A stretch of DNA of 64,000 nucleotides from Chrysoperla carnea (Eukaryota > Arthropoda > Insecta > Neuroptera > Chrysopidae): positions 70,452,368 through 70,516,367 of the forward strand of contig NC_058337.1 of NCBI RefSeq assembly GCF_905475395.1, in the 5' to 3' direction. Below are positions 24,993-35,689 of this stretch, piece after piece. Position 1 is the first letter of the stretch, and each line of letters begins with the position of its first letter. The notes below the pieces were generated by a model. It worked only from the letters and a program-made list of their open reading frames with translations, ran no database searches and was not told the DNA's origin. Both the position numbers and the translations under genes were made by a program.

Positions 24993-27900
24993 TTAAACTG
25001 TAATTAGTTGACCTGAACAATATGAACATACATGCGCAACTGATTCTTTAGGTTCAATTAAATTACTGCTATTAATTTCACTTATTAATTCTCGAATTTT
25101 ATCAGCTCGTTTAATACTTTCAGGACTATCACTTTGATCTGCATCAGTACGGAATTTTTGACATTCTTCTATTAATACGGATGAAGATATTTTCTCTGTA
25201 ACAAACTGTTGAACCAAATTATTTAATTCATTTAATTTTTCCTTCATATGTTCTCTGTCGCGATTCAATAATCGTAACTCTTCATCTTTCTCTTGTGATC
25301 GTTGCTTTAAAATACCTCTTTGAAATTGGTATAATGCCACGTATTCACCAATTGTTTCCGTTTCACTCTGTAATTGCAATACAAGATGTTCCAGTTCTAG
25401 CTTTTCTTCAGTTAATCGTGCTACATCATCCATAATACGTTTAAAGCGTTGCTCTAGCTGTTCCATGGCCTTAACTTTTTCGTAATGATCATCAATTAAT
25501 TTACATTTTTCACAGGCAGGTTGATAGCTTGTCGAGTTTAAGGCACTATTTTCAGTTTTATTTACGGGAGGTGCTATTTCTTCTTGGTGTTGATGTATCA
25601 CATTTGGGGCATTGTGGTTTGCAGGCAACTCTGGAAGTGATTCTGTAATGATAGGAGTGGAAACACTATTATCAGTCACATCCGTTTTTATGTGATTACT
25701 TTCGAGTTCGACAATTCTAGCATCTTTTTCATTTAATTGTTGTTTTAATATTTCGACTTCATTTTCACACGCTTTTAATTTCTTTAAAATTTCTTGGCCT
25801 AAATGCTGCTCACTTTCTAATTTTTCAGTCAGCATTAATTCTTTCTGCGTCTGTAAAATAGAAATTTTAGCTTTAGTTACAATCATAAAATTAACAATTG
25901 ATACGTAAAGGAGACAAAACAGTTGCCCAGCTTATTAAAGCAGCTGTTCCTTTACTTTTCTGTTCCTTTACTTCGTATTAGAAACATTTGTATTCGGAAA
26001 TTATTACTGCGAATACTGTTACACTTTACAGACTTTCAGAAAAGGGACACAAAATTCTTAAATGCATATCGAAAATTTAGATACTTACAAATTCAACAAA
26101 TTTATCTTGTAATTCCATAACTTGTTCAGTTAATTTTTTATTCTGTTTAATGGCTTGAGCTGCAGCTGCTTTATCACTTTCCATTGCCGCTACTAAACGA
26201 GCTGCATTTGGCTTATCATTTTCTAAATCGTTCATTCGTTCCTCCAATTGACTTATATGTTGATTTCGTAACTCCAATTCTGTTAATAAATCTTTTTTCT
26301 CCTCCAGTAATTTTCCATTCTCTTTATTTTTCTCTAAAATCAATTGATCTAAACTGGCAATACGCATTTGTATCTCAGATAAATCTTTTGTCGTATCTTT
26401 TTGCGGTGGCAACTTTTGTTTATGTAATGTTTGGATATCCTTTTCAAGAGTCCCCATATGCGTAACTAATTCTTGTTCCCGTTTCTGTAATTTTTCATTT
26501 TCCTTTTGTAAATTTTCATTTTGTTGTGAAAATGTTTTAATTTGTTCGTTTAATTGTGTTACATACTGCTGGTATTGCTCATTAGTTTTCTCTTTCTCTA
26601 GAGATACCGATTTTAATTCTTCAGCTAAATGATTAATTTTTAATTCCATAGCCAATTTTTCCTTATTCAAAGTATCAACCTGTAATTCTAATTTTAAATA
26701 TGCAAATTAATATTAAAAAATAAACAACTAATAATCCACAGTTAATAATTTAAATTCATAAATTTTCGATCACATATGGATTGCACGCGAATACAACTAA
26801 TAAATTACGCAGCCAATTGATACTACTTGGCGTTCAATGCGGATGCAGCTCACGATAATTGTAAAAAAAAAAGGCACGAACATAATAATCATCAACAGAA
26901 AATGACTTCGTACAGCCGAACTGAGCCAACTACTTTCAAACGATAATCTATTTTTTCTTTAACATACATGGAATATAATAATCGTTCAGTTTACATCTAG
27001 GCATAGACAGATTGCGTTAAGCAATGCATCTAAGTAAGAGGTTTTATAGATGTTATATGAAATTGCAAAAGTATGACTTACAACTCCAAGCGTCCTACAA
27101 CTAACTCAACGCGTATCGAAGCTTCAACACATGTCTATAGAACCTCTTTCTTAGATGAGTTGTTTAACTTATGTATTTTGTCATATTGTGGTAGGCCTAT
27201 GTCTAGATGTAAACTGAACACTAGGCATAGATACAAAAACGATTAGGCGATACAGTATGGGATTAATCCCACTTTGTATGCTTATATATTATATATGTGT
27301 AACAAGAGCTCTTATGAATGTTAATACATAAAACAATACAGCAGTATTATGTTGTACTCATAGCTAGGCATACACCAGTTAAGTGTGTCTAATGACAACT
27401 ACTATATTCAAAACACGATCATACGACCAAAGTTAAGTAATATCAGGCATTACTAGCATCGACATAGCAGACTAGTCGATAACAAGTGTTTTTTAATAAA
27501 TAGACGAATCATTTTAGGTCAAAAAAGGCTAAAATGAAGAATTTTTATATATTTTCCCCCCTCCTTGGGTAAGTTACCCCGCCGATCCAAATTGAATATA
27601 TACAGAAAATTACAGTGTCAACGAAGGGCGAAAAACCCCAAGAAGAGGGGATTATATCCCCATTCTAACTTCGAAATCGTGATCAGTGACCCCAAAAACC
27701 TCCGAGTATACTTTTTTGGCCCATTTTGTCGAATATTTACCTACAGAATCCTGCTGTTTTGAACCAGCGGGGGCGAATATCCCCAGAAGAGGGAAGTTCA
27801 TCTTCATTTTAACTTCGGAATCGTAATAAGTGATCCCAAAAACCCCTTAGTATACTTTTTTGATCCATTTTGTTGAATATTTACAGAATATTGCAATTTT

Positions 27901-30004
27901 GGACCAGCGAGGTAAATTACCCCAAGAGAGGGAGATTATATCGAAATTCTGATTTCGGAATAGTGATCAGAGATCTCGAAAACCCCCGAGTATACGTTTC
28001 TGGCCCATATTTTCAAGGTTTTAAAATTTTCAAAAATCACCTCATAAATGGGTTCTAATGATTAGCCTATCTGGCCCATAGCAAAAACCAAAACTTTCTA
28101 GCGGCAAAAAGTTAGATGTAGATTCCGATGTATGGACCTTCCTGATCATTTAAAAAAAAAAAATGGCTCGATAGGTTGAGGTACAAAAAAATTCTCCATG
28201 AAATCCTAAAATGACACGATAATAGTACAACACAACATTGCAACAATTTGTTATTGATTAAGTTTAAAATGAATTCTTACATAAACAATCTTACATAAAG
28301 TTTTTCTCTCACTCTATTATAATATTTGTTTGTAAAAATGAAAATAAAAGTTAAAAATGAAAGAAGTGAGTTTTAGTTTTTTGAAGAAAAAGAAAATCTC
28401 CAAATTTGGCCCTTTATTTTTTCATTCACTTGTGAGCGAAAATTTCTGAATTCGTTTTTAAAATTAAAGAAAAAATGCAAATATACCTAATTGTGATGTT
28501 TCATTATTACATATTTGATGTAATTTTAATTCCGTTAACGACAATTTGTTTATTTTTTCAGCTAATTCTTGTTTCAATAACAAATTTTCCTGTGATTGGG
28601 AATTCAATTTTTGCGTTAATTCTCCAATGTCTTCTGTCAATTCTTCAATCCTTGATTTTGATTGAATTAAATCTTGTTTCAACATATCAACATTTTCTAT
28701 AGTTTGTGTTTGAATTCTTGTATCTAATTCAGCTTTCACATTTGATAATTCACGTTCTAGGTCACTAACACGATGTCGCGATGCACGTAATTTACATTGA
28801 ATTTCCTCGTTTTCACTAATTTTTTCTTTAATAATGGTTTGACTTTTTTCTAATGCTGCTGTTAGCTCAGATCTTTCACCAACAAGAATTCCTGTTGTTT
28901 TAGCATGATACTCCAACTGTTCTTGCAATGGTCGAATTTCTTGTTGAACTTTGACTGTCATTTCTGATTGCATTGCATGTAGTTGACTTTCTAATGTCTG
29001 AATACGATCTAAATATTCTTGACGATTCAATGCAAGTTGAGAAATTTCGACACGTTGATTTTCAACGATACTCGCCAATTCTTGATTGCGTTTTTCTAAT
29101 GCACTTTGTGTACTTTCTAGAAAAGATGTCGAATCTGTCGATTCAATATATTTATTAATTTCAGTTGAAAGTTGTCGAATATTTTCAGCACTTGATAATT
29201 CGACAAAAGTTTCGGCAGGTACTATGGTTTCATTTTGAACTTGTGGAGAAATTTCGATAAAAGGTTCAGCATTGGATGGTACATTAGAAAACGTAATAAT
29301 CGTTTCATTAGGCTGAAGAATTGAATCTGTTGATGGAAGATTTATATCAACTAGTTGGGCATTTGTATCTACTAATTGGAAATTTGCGTCTATTGATTGA
29401 AGATCTATGTCCATTGATTGAGGATTTGTATCTGTTAATTGAAAATTTTGTTCTATTGGTTGAACATTCGTATCTGTTGGTTGCAAATTTTGATCTATTA
29501 TTGCGTGATTTGTGTCTGCCAATTGAATATTCGTATCTAGTGGTTGAATGAATTGATCGAAATTATTAGCGAATTGTTCATGATTGTTGCTAAAATAGGA
29601 GGTAATGGAAGGAATTTGAGTGTCATTTGAATTCTCTTCATACACAATCTTATCAAAATTCATAAAATTTGTAGTAGATTCTTGTAAATTTATGGTATGC
29701 TCTGAAGATCCTTGATTTGTAGCAAACGCTTCATCAAAGAATTTTTCCGGAGAAGTTGTAGAAATATTATTTCCATTCGTAGTAAAATTTTCCATTGGAG
29801 GCGTGGAATTTGAATTATTAGGGGGCACAATTTCATCATTATCTTCAATTTTTTTTTGTTTTGGCTCAGATTTTCGACTTTTTTGTTGAAATTCTTTTAG
29901 CTATAACGATAATTGGCATTAATGACTATGCAATTTTAATGAAAAACTATGAATACCTTTTTATAACCAGCTGCAATTTTATCAGCTTTTGATAAATCTG
30001 CCAT
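24993..30004 (-). CDS. GM130: Golgin subfamily A member 2 (GM130), cis-Golgi tether
   Basis: Coding exons, 5' to 3' on the minus strand: 29957-30004, 28487-29900, 26089-26687 and 24993-25850. They sum to 2919 nt, 972 residues (human about 1000). GM130 is a coiled-coil golgin anchored to the cis-Golgi by GRASP65; it binds p115 with its basic N-terminus and tethers incoming vesicles. Seen: the N-terminal block KIAAGYKKLKEFQQKSRK, like the p115-binding start of human GM130; a low-complexity region with twelve heptapeptides (about 134-217); long coiled coils; QNKKLTEQVMELQDKF; and ETETIGEYVALYQFQR (about 850-865), a signature near the end of vertebrate GM130. The C-terminus, QLITV, resembles the GRASP PDZ ligand of the family. 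Two CxxC pairs (CEKC and CSYC) flank the last coiled coil. Intron 2 (26688-28486) holds a MITE and a tandem repeat. Confidence 0.95.
26984..27219. mobile_element. MITE with inverted ends, in GM130 intron 2
   Basis: A 236-bp foldback element. Its outer ends, GTTCAGTTTACATCTAGGCA and its near-perfect reverse complement, are followed by further imperfect pairing (the TCTAAG and AACCTCTT blocks of both arms). It has no open frame and must have been moved by a transposase encoded elsewhere. The family is not recognised. Confidence 0.75.
27585..28025. repeat. Three tandem copies of a ~142-bp unit
   Basis: The marker GAGTATAC/TAGTATAC followed by TTTTTTGGCCCATTTT-like sequence recurs at about 27706, 27850 and 27990, giving periods of 144 and 140 bp. 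Each unit also has a CCCCAAGAAGAGGG-like block and an AACTTCGGAATCGT-like block. The array is richer in C and G than its surroundings. It lies in GM130 intron 2 and looks satellite-like. Confidence 0.8.
29298..29549 (-). repeat. Twelve tandem 21-bp units coding heptapeptides in GM130
   Basis: Within exon 2, twelve consecutive seven-residue units can be read without a gap, from IQPLDTN and IQLADTN through LQPTDTN, FQLTDTN and FQLVDTN to LPSTDSI and LQPNETI. The loose consensus is xQ-P/L-x-D-T-N. The units are degenerate at DNA level. The region is polar and probably disordered, and lies between the p115-binding N-terminus and the first coiled coil. Confidence 0.9.
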
Positions 30005-30308
30005 TTCTTATGTTATTGAATAAAATTAATAAAAAGTTAACTTGACAGTCCATGTCATAATTGACAACACGACACGATGCCCACAAGTTTTCAGCTACCA
30101 ACTTAACAAAAATTAAATAAAAGTACGGGTAAAACTCGTGCAATCAAATTTCAAAAAAAAATTGAGTCTTTTTTGAGATGAAAATAAATCTTGACATTTC
30201 AAGCTTAGGAGTTTCGAAAATTTCTTATTATTCAAACAAATATTTGTATTTGATTTGTGTAATTTGTTAAACTTCAAATTTGCTTAATATGTTTATCTAA
30301 AATAAACA
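30005..30308. promoter_or_regulatory. Shared upstream region of GM130 and NTMT1
   Basis: The start codons of the two divergent genes are only 304 bp apart, so this stretch must contain both 5' UTRs and both core promoters, probably a bidirectional promoter. I see no clear TATA box at a usual distance. The call rests on gene arrangement. Confidence 0.6.
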
Positions 30309-31174
30309 ATGTCCGAAAACTGTGATAAAAACTTAGAAACTATTCAAAATCAAGAAAATAACGATGAAAAAATTAATGATAATGATCAGGAGTGTAAGTC
30401 GGATGAATTTTACGAACATGCGAAAAAGTATTGGGCTAAAATACCAGCCACAGTTGATGGAATGTTAGGGGGTTTTGGATTTATATCCGACACAGATATT
30501 AAAGGATCTCGTTTATTCTTAAAATCATTATTCAATCTTAACAATGGTCCGGACAGAGATCGGGCATTGGATTGTGGTGCTGGTATAGGTCGTATTACTA
30601 AACATTTGCTAGCCCCTATTTTTAAAAAAGTAGATATGGTCGAACAAAATCCTAATTTTATTAAAAACTCATTAAATTACATCGGAAAATATGAGCATAA
30701 AATTGGTGAGAAATTTGTAGCAGGTCTACAAGAATTTGTACCTAAAGACCAATACTACGACGTTATTTGGTGTCAATGGGTTTTGGGGCATTTAAAGGAT
30801 GAACATTTACATCAATTTTTAACTCTGTGTCAGTACGTAAACTTGTTTCCAAAATGATCGAACTTAAAGAAATCTAATCAATTACAATTTATTTCAGATC
30901 CGGTTTAAAGAAAAATGGAGTAATAGTAATCAAAGAAAATGTAACATCTTCAGATCAAGTTGAAATGGATACTGAAGATTCATCTGTAACAAGACCACAT
31001 TCACTTTTAGTAAAAATTTTTGAAGAATCAAATCTACAAATCCTTAAAGATGTGAAACAAACAAATTTTCCCAAAGGATTGTATGGAGTACATATGTTTG
31101 CGTTAAAATCTAAGACAGTGAAATCTGAAGTAAATTTACATGAAAAATTAAACCAATTAAATGTCAATGACTAA
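30309..31174 (+). CDS. Ntmt1: Alpha-N-methyltransferase NTMT1 (METTL11A)
   Basis: Two exons, 30309-30832 and 30898-31174, give 266 residues; human NTMT1 has 223, the difference being an acidic, Asn-rich N-terminal extension of about 35 residues. The enzyme methylates the alpha-amino group of proteins that expose Xaa-Pro-Lys after Met removal (ribosomal proteins, RCC1 and others), using S-adenosylmethionine. Seen: KYWAKIPATVDGMLGG, the family start; SAM motif I DCGAGIGRIT (about 88-97); VDMVEQNP (motif II); WCQWVLGHLKDEH (from about 154), matching the substrate-site block of human NTMT1; and NGVIVIKEN in the second exon. The start codon is the first in frame and is followed by a plausible acidic leader. 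The gene is divergent from GM130 and converges on RpL35. Confidence 0.96.
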
Positions 31175-33348
31175 GTCACTGTATATAAGTTTACTGTAAT
31201 TTTTAAATAATAATTTATATTTATTTTGTTAAAATTAAAAAGTTTTTTTTTTATAACAGATTATTGAGCTAAAACTAGAAATTGTTACGACTTATTGATT
31301 TTAAACAAGAATAAGGATGTTCAATTAGGGTTGCCAGAAATCGTGTATTCTCTCCCGACTCCCGATATCAACTTATATTCTCCAGTTCACGCCATAGAGA
31401 TTACATATAAAACTTTGTTTTGCTAAAAGGAGATGGGTAACCTTTGAATGCAATCTTTGATTTGTAACCAACTTCTTCGATTTTTAATCAATTTTAATTT
31501 CACTTTCAAATTTTGTCATAGTTTTACATTTTTATGGGTAATATGGCCAATTCGACATCAGGATTATCCTCTATTATTAGCAGCTTTTATTTTAAATTAC
31601 TTGAAGTATATTTATTTAAATGTTTAAACTTAGTAGCTAACAGTATTATAATTCTGTAGTAAAATAATTATATTAATTTCACTATCTCCCGACTTTCTGG
31701 TTTATCTCCCGGTTTCCCAGAACTTTGAAGTGGCAATCCTATGTTCAGTATTCATCGATGTTGGCTAAACACCGTGAACTGGATTTATAATATGACTCAA
31801 CTCTAAATTACTACGCAATATTTGGCTAAGGCGCGAATTAGATTAGATTTGTAATTTTAGAAAAATAGACCAGTCGTTTCACTTTAGTTTACAAATTGAG
31901 TCATATATACAAGATATTACCGAAACAAATGGAAAGTTTCATGAAATATGTTAAATGAAAATAGGAAGTTAGTCGGATGTTTTGACAATAAAACATATTC
32001 TGACGTTATATTACACCGGGCTGTTGATCCTACTCAAAATTATTATATTCTATGTTCCAATTACTATAGATCGGACTATTTTAACAGAAAAAATGAAATT
32101 GCAAAAGTCTGCCTTTTTGAATACTCAAAACAGAAACAGATCTTAATGCGGGATGCCAAATTACATACAGTCGTAGGTGTTGTGTAACGCTTAGAGTGGG
32201 GGCTAGCTAATAGCTTTTCACTGTAAAGAGATAGAAGAAAATTTATGCTGTAAAATTTACATTGATAAAGTAGCAAACAGCTTCGGTTTAAAACACTTTT
32301 CCGCAAATTTAACAAATTTGCAAAAACTGCATGCAAATAAAACAAAAGTTTTGTTTCGATTTCCACCAAATTAGAAATTTACCTACATCTGCTATCACAA
32401 AAACTCAGTTAGGAACATGAGCTATTTTTTTGCACTTCTGCACTATGCAAAACCGAATTTCCGAATGAAAAACTTCGTTTTTTTTTTTATTAATAAAAAG
32501 TGCAGACTGTATTGTTATTTCATTTTCAGTTAAAATCGCCCTACCTATATGTAGTTAGAGCAAAGTGGAGTATACTAAGAACGCTTTCTACCCACAATGG
32601 AAAATCAAATGGAAATTGGAAGTATTTCCAGTATTTTGAAATCAACGTATAATTTATTATTTGCCTCATATAAGGTCAATTGAACCCAAGTTTTTTGATT
32701 AAAATTGTATATATATATTGTTTAACTATATATGTACAATTTTAATTACAAAAACTTCCAAGCTATCCATTTTTTTTTTTTTTTTTTTGTGGGTAGAGTG
32801 TTCTTGGTATACTTCGCTTTGATTTAATTACTATAGTAGATAGGGCGATTTTAACTGAAAAGAAAATGGCAATACAGTCTGTTCTTTATAATACTCAAAA
32901 TTTCCCTTCAAAAAAACCTCAAATATCAACACCAGTCTTTTTAAATAACGAGAGGAAATCAGTTGTCAAAACTCAAAATCACGCTTTTAACACAATACAA
33001 AATTCCTATAAAATAAATACATCAACGCTTTCTATAATCTTTTTATTCAATGAAAATGATTCGCTGAGTGATAAAAAGTTCGTTTTTTTACTTTCGAGGT
33101 GCTGAGATCTTAAAAATATACTCGCATATCAATTCAATAGTGAGTAGATTATAGATGTCCAAGAATAATTGTCTTTTACTCACCTATACTTAACGTTTAG
33201 AAGTCACTTAATGTAAAACATCTAATTTACATATTAGATAATACAAACAACACTTGTGTTGTTTCAATTGCCCAAGATTCAAAGGATATATTGAAATTAA
33301 AACTCAAAATTTTTATAAACTTGTTATATTATAATTAAATTATACATA
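31175..33348. other. Intergenic space between NTMT1 and RpL35
   Basis: About 2.2 kb between two convergent genes. Apart from 3' UTRs it holds a foldback element (32524-32861). An open frame at 31948-32187 has no family I recognise and an AT-driven composition, so it is not called as a gene. Confidence 0.6.
32524..32861. mobile_element. MITE with ~75-bp inverted repeats
   Basis: The ends TTTTCAGTTAAAATCGCCCTA... and its inverted copy ...TAGGGCGATTTTAACTGAAAA continue into imperfect arms of about 75 bp. The centre is itself palindromic (AAAATTGTATATAT/ATATGTACAATTTT). An A/T homopolymer run lies in the right half. It is non-coding and its family is unknown. Confidence 0.8.
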
Positions 33349-33942
33349 TTAAGCTTTGACGGCGAATTTCCTTGGTGGGAATATTGACTTCTTGCGAATT
33401 TCTTTTCGGGTCTTCAATTTTGCCTCATGTGGTGTTAATGCACGTCTGATGGCTCTGGTCTTCTTTGGTCTTAAATCTAATGGCTTGTGTTTCTTGCCTT
33501 TGAACAATTTTCTTAGATTTTCCTTTTGCTTTTGGTGCATAACAATGTATACACGAGCAATAGCTTTACGAACCACTCGTCTGAAATAAATAAGCAAAAC
33601 ATGAAAAACCATCATAAATCGAAATCCAATATATAACTTACATTTTAGATAATTTTGAAGCGGCTCCGCCAGTCACTTTAGCAACTCTTAAATTTGTTAA
33701 TTCAGTTTTAAGTTCATCTAATTGTTTGGTAAGGACACTTTTGTCCTTGGTTCTCAATTCGGAACATTTAACCTTACCCTGAAAACATATGAAAAAAATT
33801 TTTGAGAATGAAATTTTCCAAAATTACTTTTTCATACCGAAAAGCAAGGAGAATCAATATTAAATATTTAAAAAAAAATTGTAATAGTAATTCGATTAAT
33901 ATTAGTAAATTAAGATAATATTTTATTTATAAAACCTACCAT
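33349..33942 (-). CDS. RpL35: 60S ribosomal protein L35 (uL29)
   Basis: Exons on the minus strand: 33940-33942 (the ATG alone), 33642-33778 and 33349-33580. They sum to 372 nt, 123 residues, the exact usual length. The protein starts [20 protein letters not shown] and ends [15 protein letters not shown]; both ends and the central [20 protein letters not shown] are canonical. uL29 sits at the peptide exit tunnel of the large ribosomal subunit and helps dock nascent-chain factors. An exon holding only the start codon is common in animal ribosomal protein genes and is shared with RpL4 in this window. A pyrimidine tract just upstream (33966-33972) suggests TOP-type translational control. Confidence 0.98.
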
Positions 33943-35689
33943 GTTTGCGACGTACTCGTATCACCGGAAAGAATTTCTATTACAAACTGTTTGGAAGAGG
34001 GCAGCACGAAACAGATATTGGAGAAATTGTCAAGGAGAAGATACGAGTATAAATCATTTATGGTTGTGAGCAATTTAAATTTTCCCGGGGATTTAAAGAA
34101 AAAATATTATTAAATAACTTTTAAAAAAAGATAAGTGATTAATAATAGATATAATATAACAAAACAATATAAATTAAAGTTAATATTTAATCAAGTATAA
34201 TTTCTTTTAAAAGATTCAATAGTTGTTTAAAATTAATTTTTATTAGAACATGACTTCGATAGACCTTCATTGGGAATGTAAAGACATGTTTTTATTATAA
34301 AAATGTGAAGGTGTACTTTCATACTTGGTAGAACTAGACATCTACCAAGCTTTCATATTGACGCTTGACACTGTTTCAATAATTCAAAGTGCCAATAAGC
34401 ATCCTTCTTTGGATTTTGTTTGAATGTCTGAACTATTTTTAAGCTATTTTTAATTATTTATTTTATTTTTATTTTATGGTAGAAATTTTTCGCAATTGTT
34501 AAATCACTATTATCATTGAATATTGTATGTTTATATATTGTGTGATGTTTTGATTTTCATATCAATAAAGAATAATAATAATATAAAATTAAAGAAGAAA
34601 TTTCGTATTTTTTGATACACTAGCATTACAGTAATGTTAGAATATAACGTTCATAAAATATAAAATTATCCAATTTTTGAAATTAAATATATACACTGCA
34701 ACTTAAAATGCAAATTATTTTCATTGTAACTAACCCCCTCACCGTCTTGACCGAGCCACGTTTTTATGGATGCTCCCAATATATGGTATATTTTGCGTGA
34801 ATTTCTTATAAGAATTGATTTGATTCTGGTACTGTGTATGCATAGATAAAAGATTTACTTATATTGTATGTGTATTTATGACATACTTGTCGGTGCCCAT
34901 TTTTGTATAATACGAATTTCTGGTAGTGTGCAACCGGCTTTAAGGTGAAAAAAATTAAAAAAAAAAAAAAAACTGCCGTAACGTAATAATTTATTTTGCT
35001 TCCTTCTTTAAATACACACACTGAATTAAATTTTGTTAAAGTTTCTAGATTTAATAAATTTGTATTAATCAACAATAGTATTAATCAAATCTTCAAAATT
35101 GTATTCTTAGTTAAAAATTTGAATCTAATATTTCTCTCGAACTTATCAATTTTCAAATTACACAACTTGGAAAATACTTACGTATGAAAAGAACTTATTG
35201 TAGGAGGGATGATTACATACATATGAATAATATGAATGAATTATCTAGAAATAAAACATAACAAAACGTGTAAACAAAGGCAACAATTTAAATGATATTA
35301 AATTAGCCACATGTGTGAGAAGGATGCAACTATGAAACTAAAAGTAAAATTTAACTTGAAAGATGTATTTTAAAAATACTCAACAAAATTTTTAAATTAT
35401 GTTTTAAAAAGAATAACAATTGTGCCTTACAAAAACAATTGAACCATATTTGTAAACATTTATTTTTAAACATTTAATTTATTTAAATGTAAGTTATTTT
35501 TAATTAATTAATTTATGTAAAAATAAATTAATTAGATTTAATTAAATCGTAATATCTTTTGTATATATTGAGGTTATGTTCGTTTTGATATATTTTATAT
35601 TAACAAAAATGATAAGCACATGCAACTGATATTAATAAAATTTTTGTGTAAGTTAACTGTTATTTTTTATTTTTTTTGGAAAAGATATC
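33943..35689. other. Intergenic space between RpL35 and DCAF1
   Basis: About 1.7 kb between divergent genes, with both promoters inside. It is very AT-rich. Short open frames on both strands have no recognisable similarity. No repeat family could be assigned. Confidence 0.5.
33966..33972 (-). promoter_or_regulatory. Probable 5' TOP start of RpL35
   Basis: On the minus strand TTCTTTCCGG lies about 24-30 nt before the ATG. A C followed by a short pyrimidine run at the cap site is the hallmark of mTOR-controlled ribosomal protein mRNAs. The exact cap site is inferred. Confidence 0.45.

Noticed and set aside
31948-32187. 79-codon open frame between NTMT1 and RpL35
   Set aside because: No family resemblance, no partner exon with good splice sites, and composition like the surrounding DNA.
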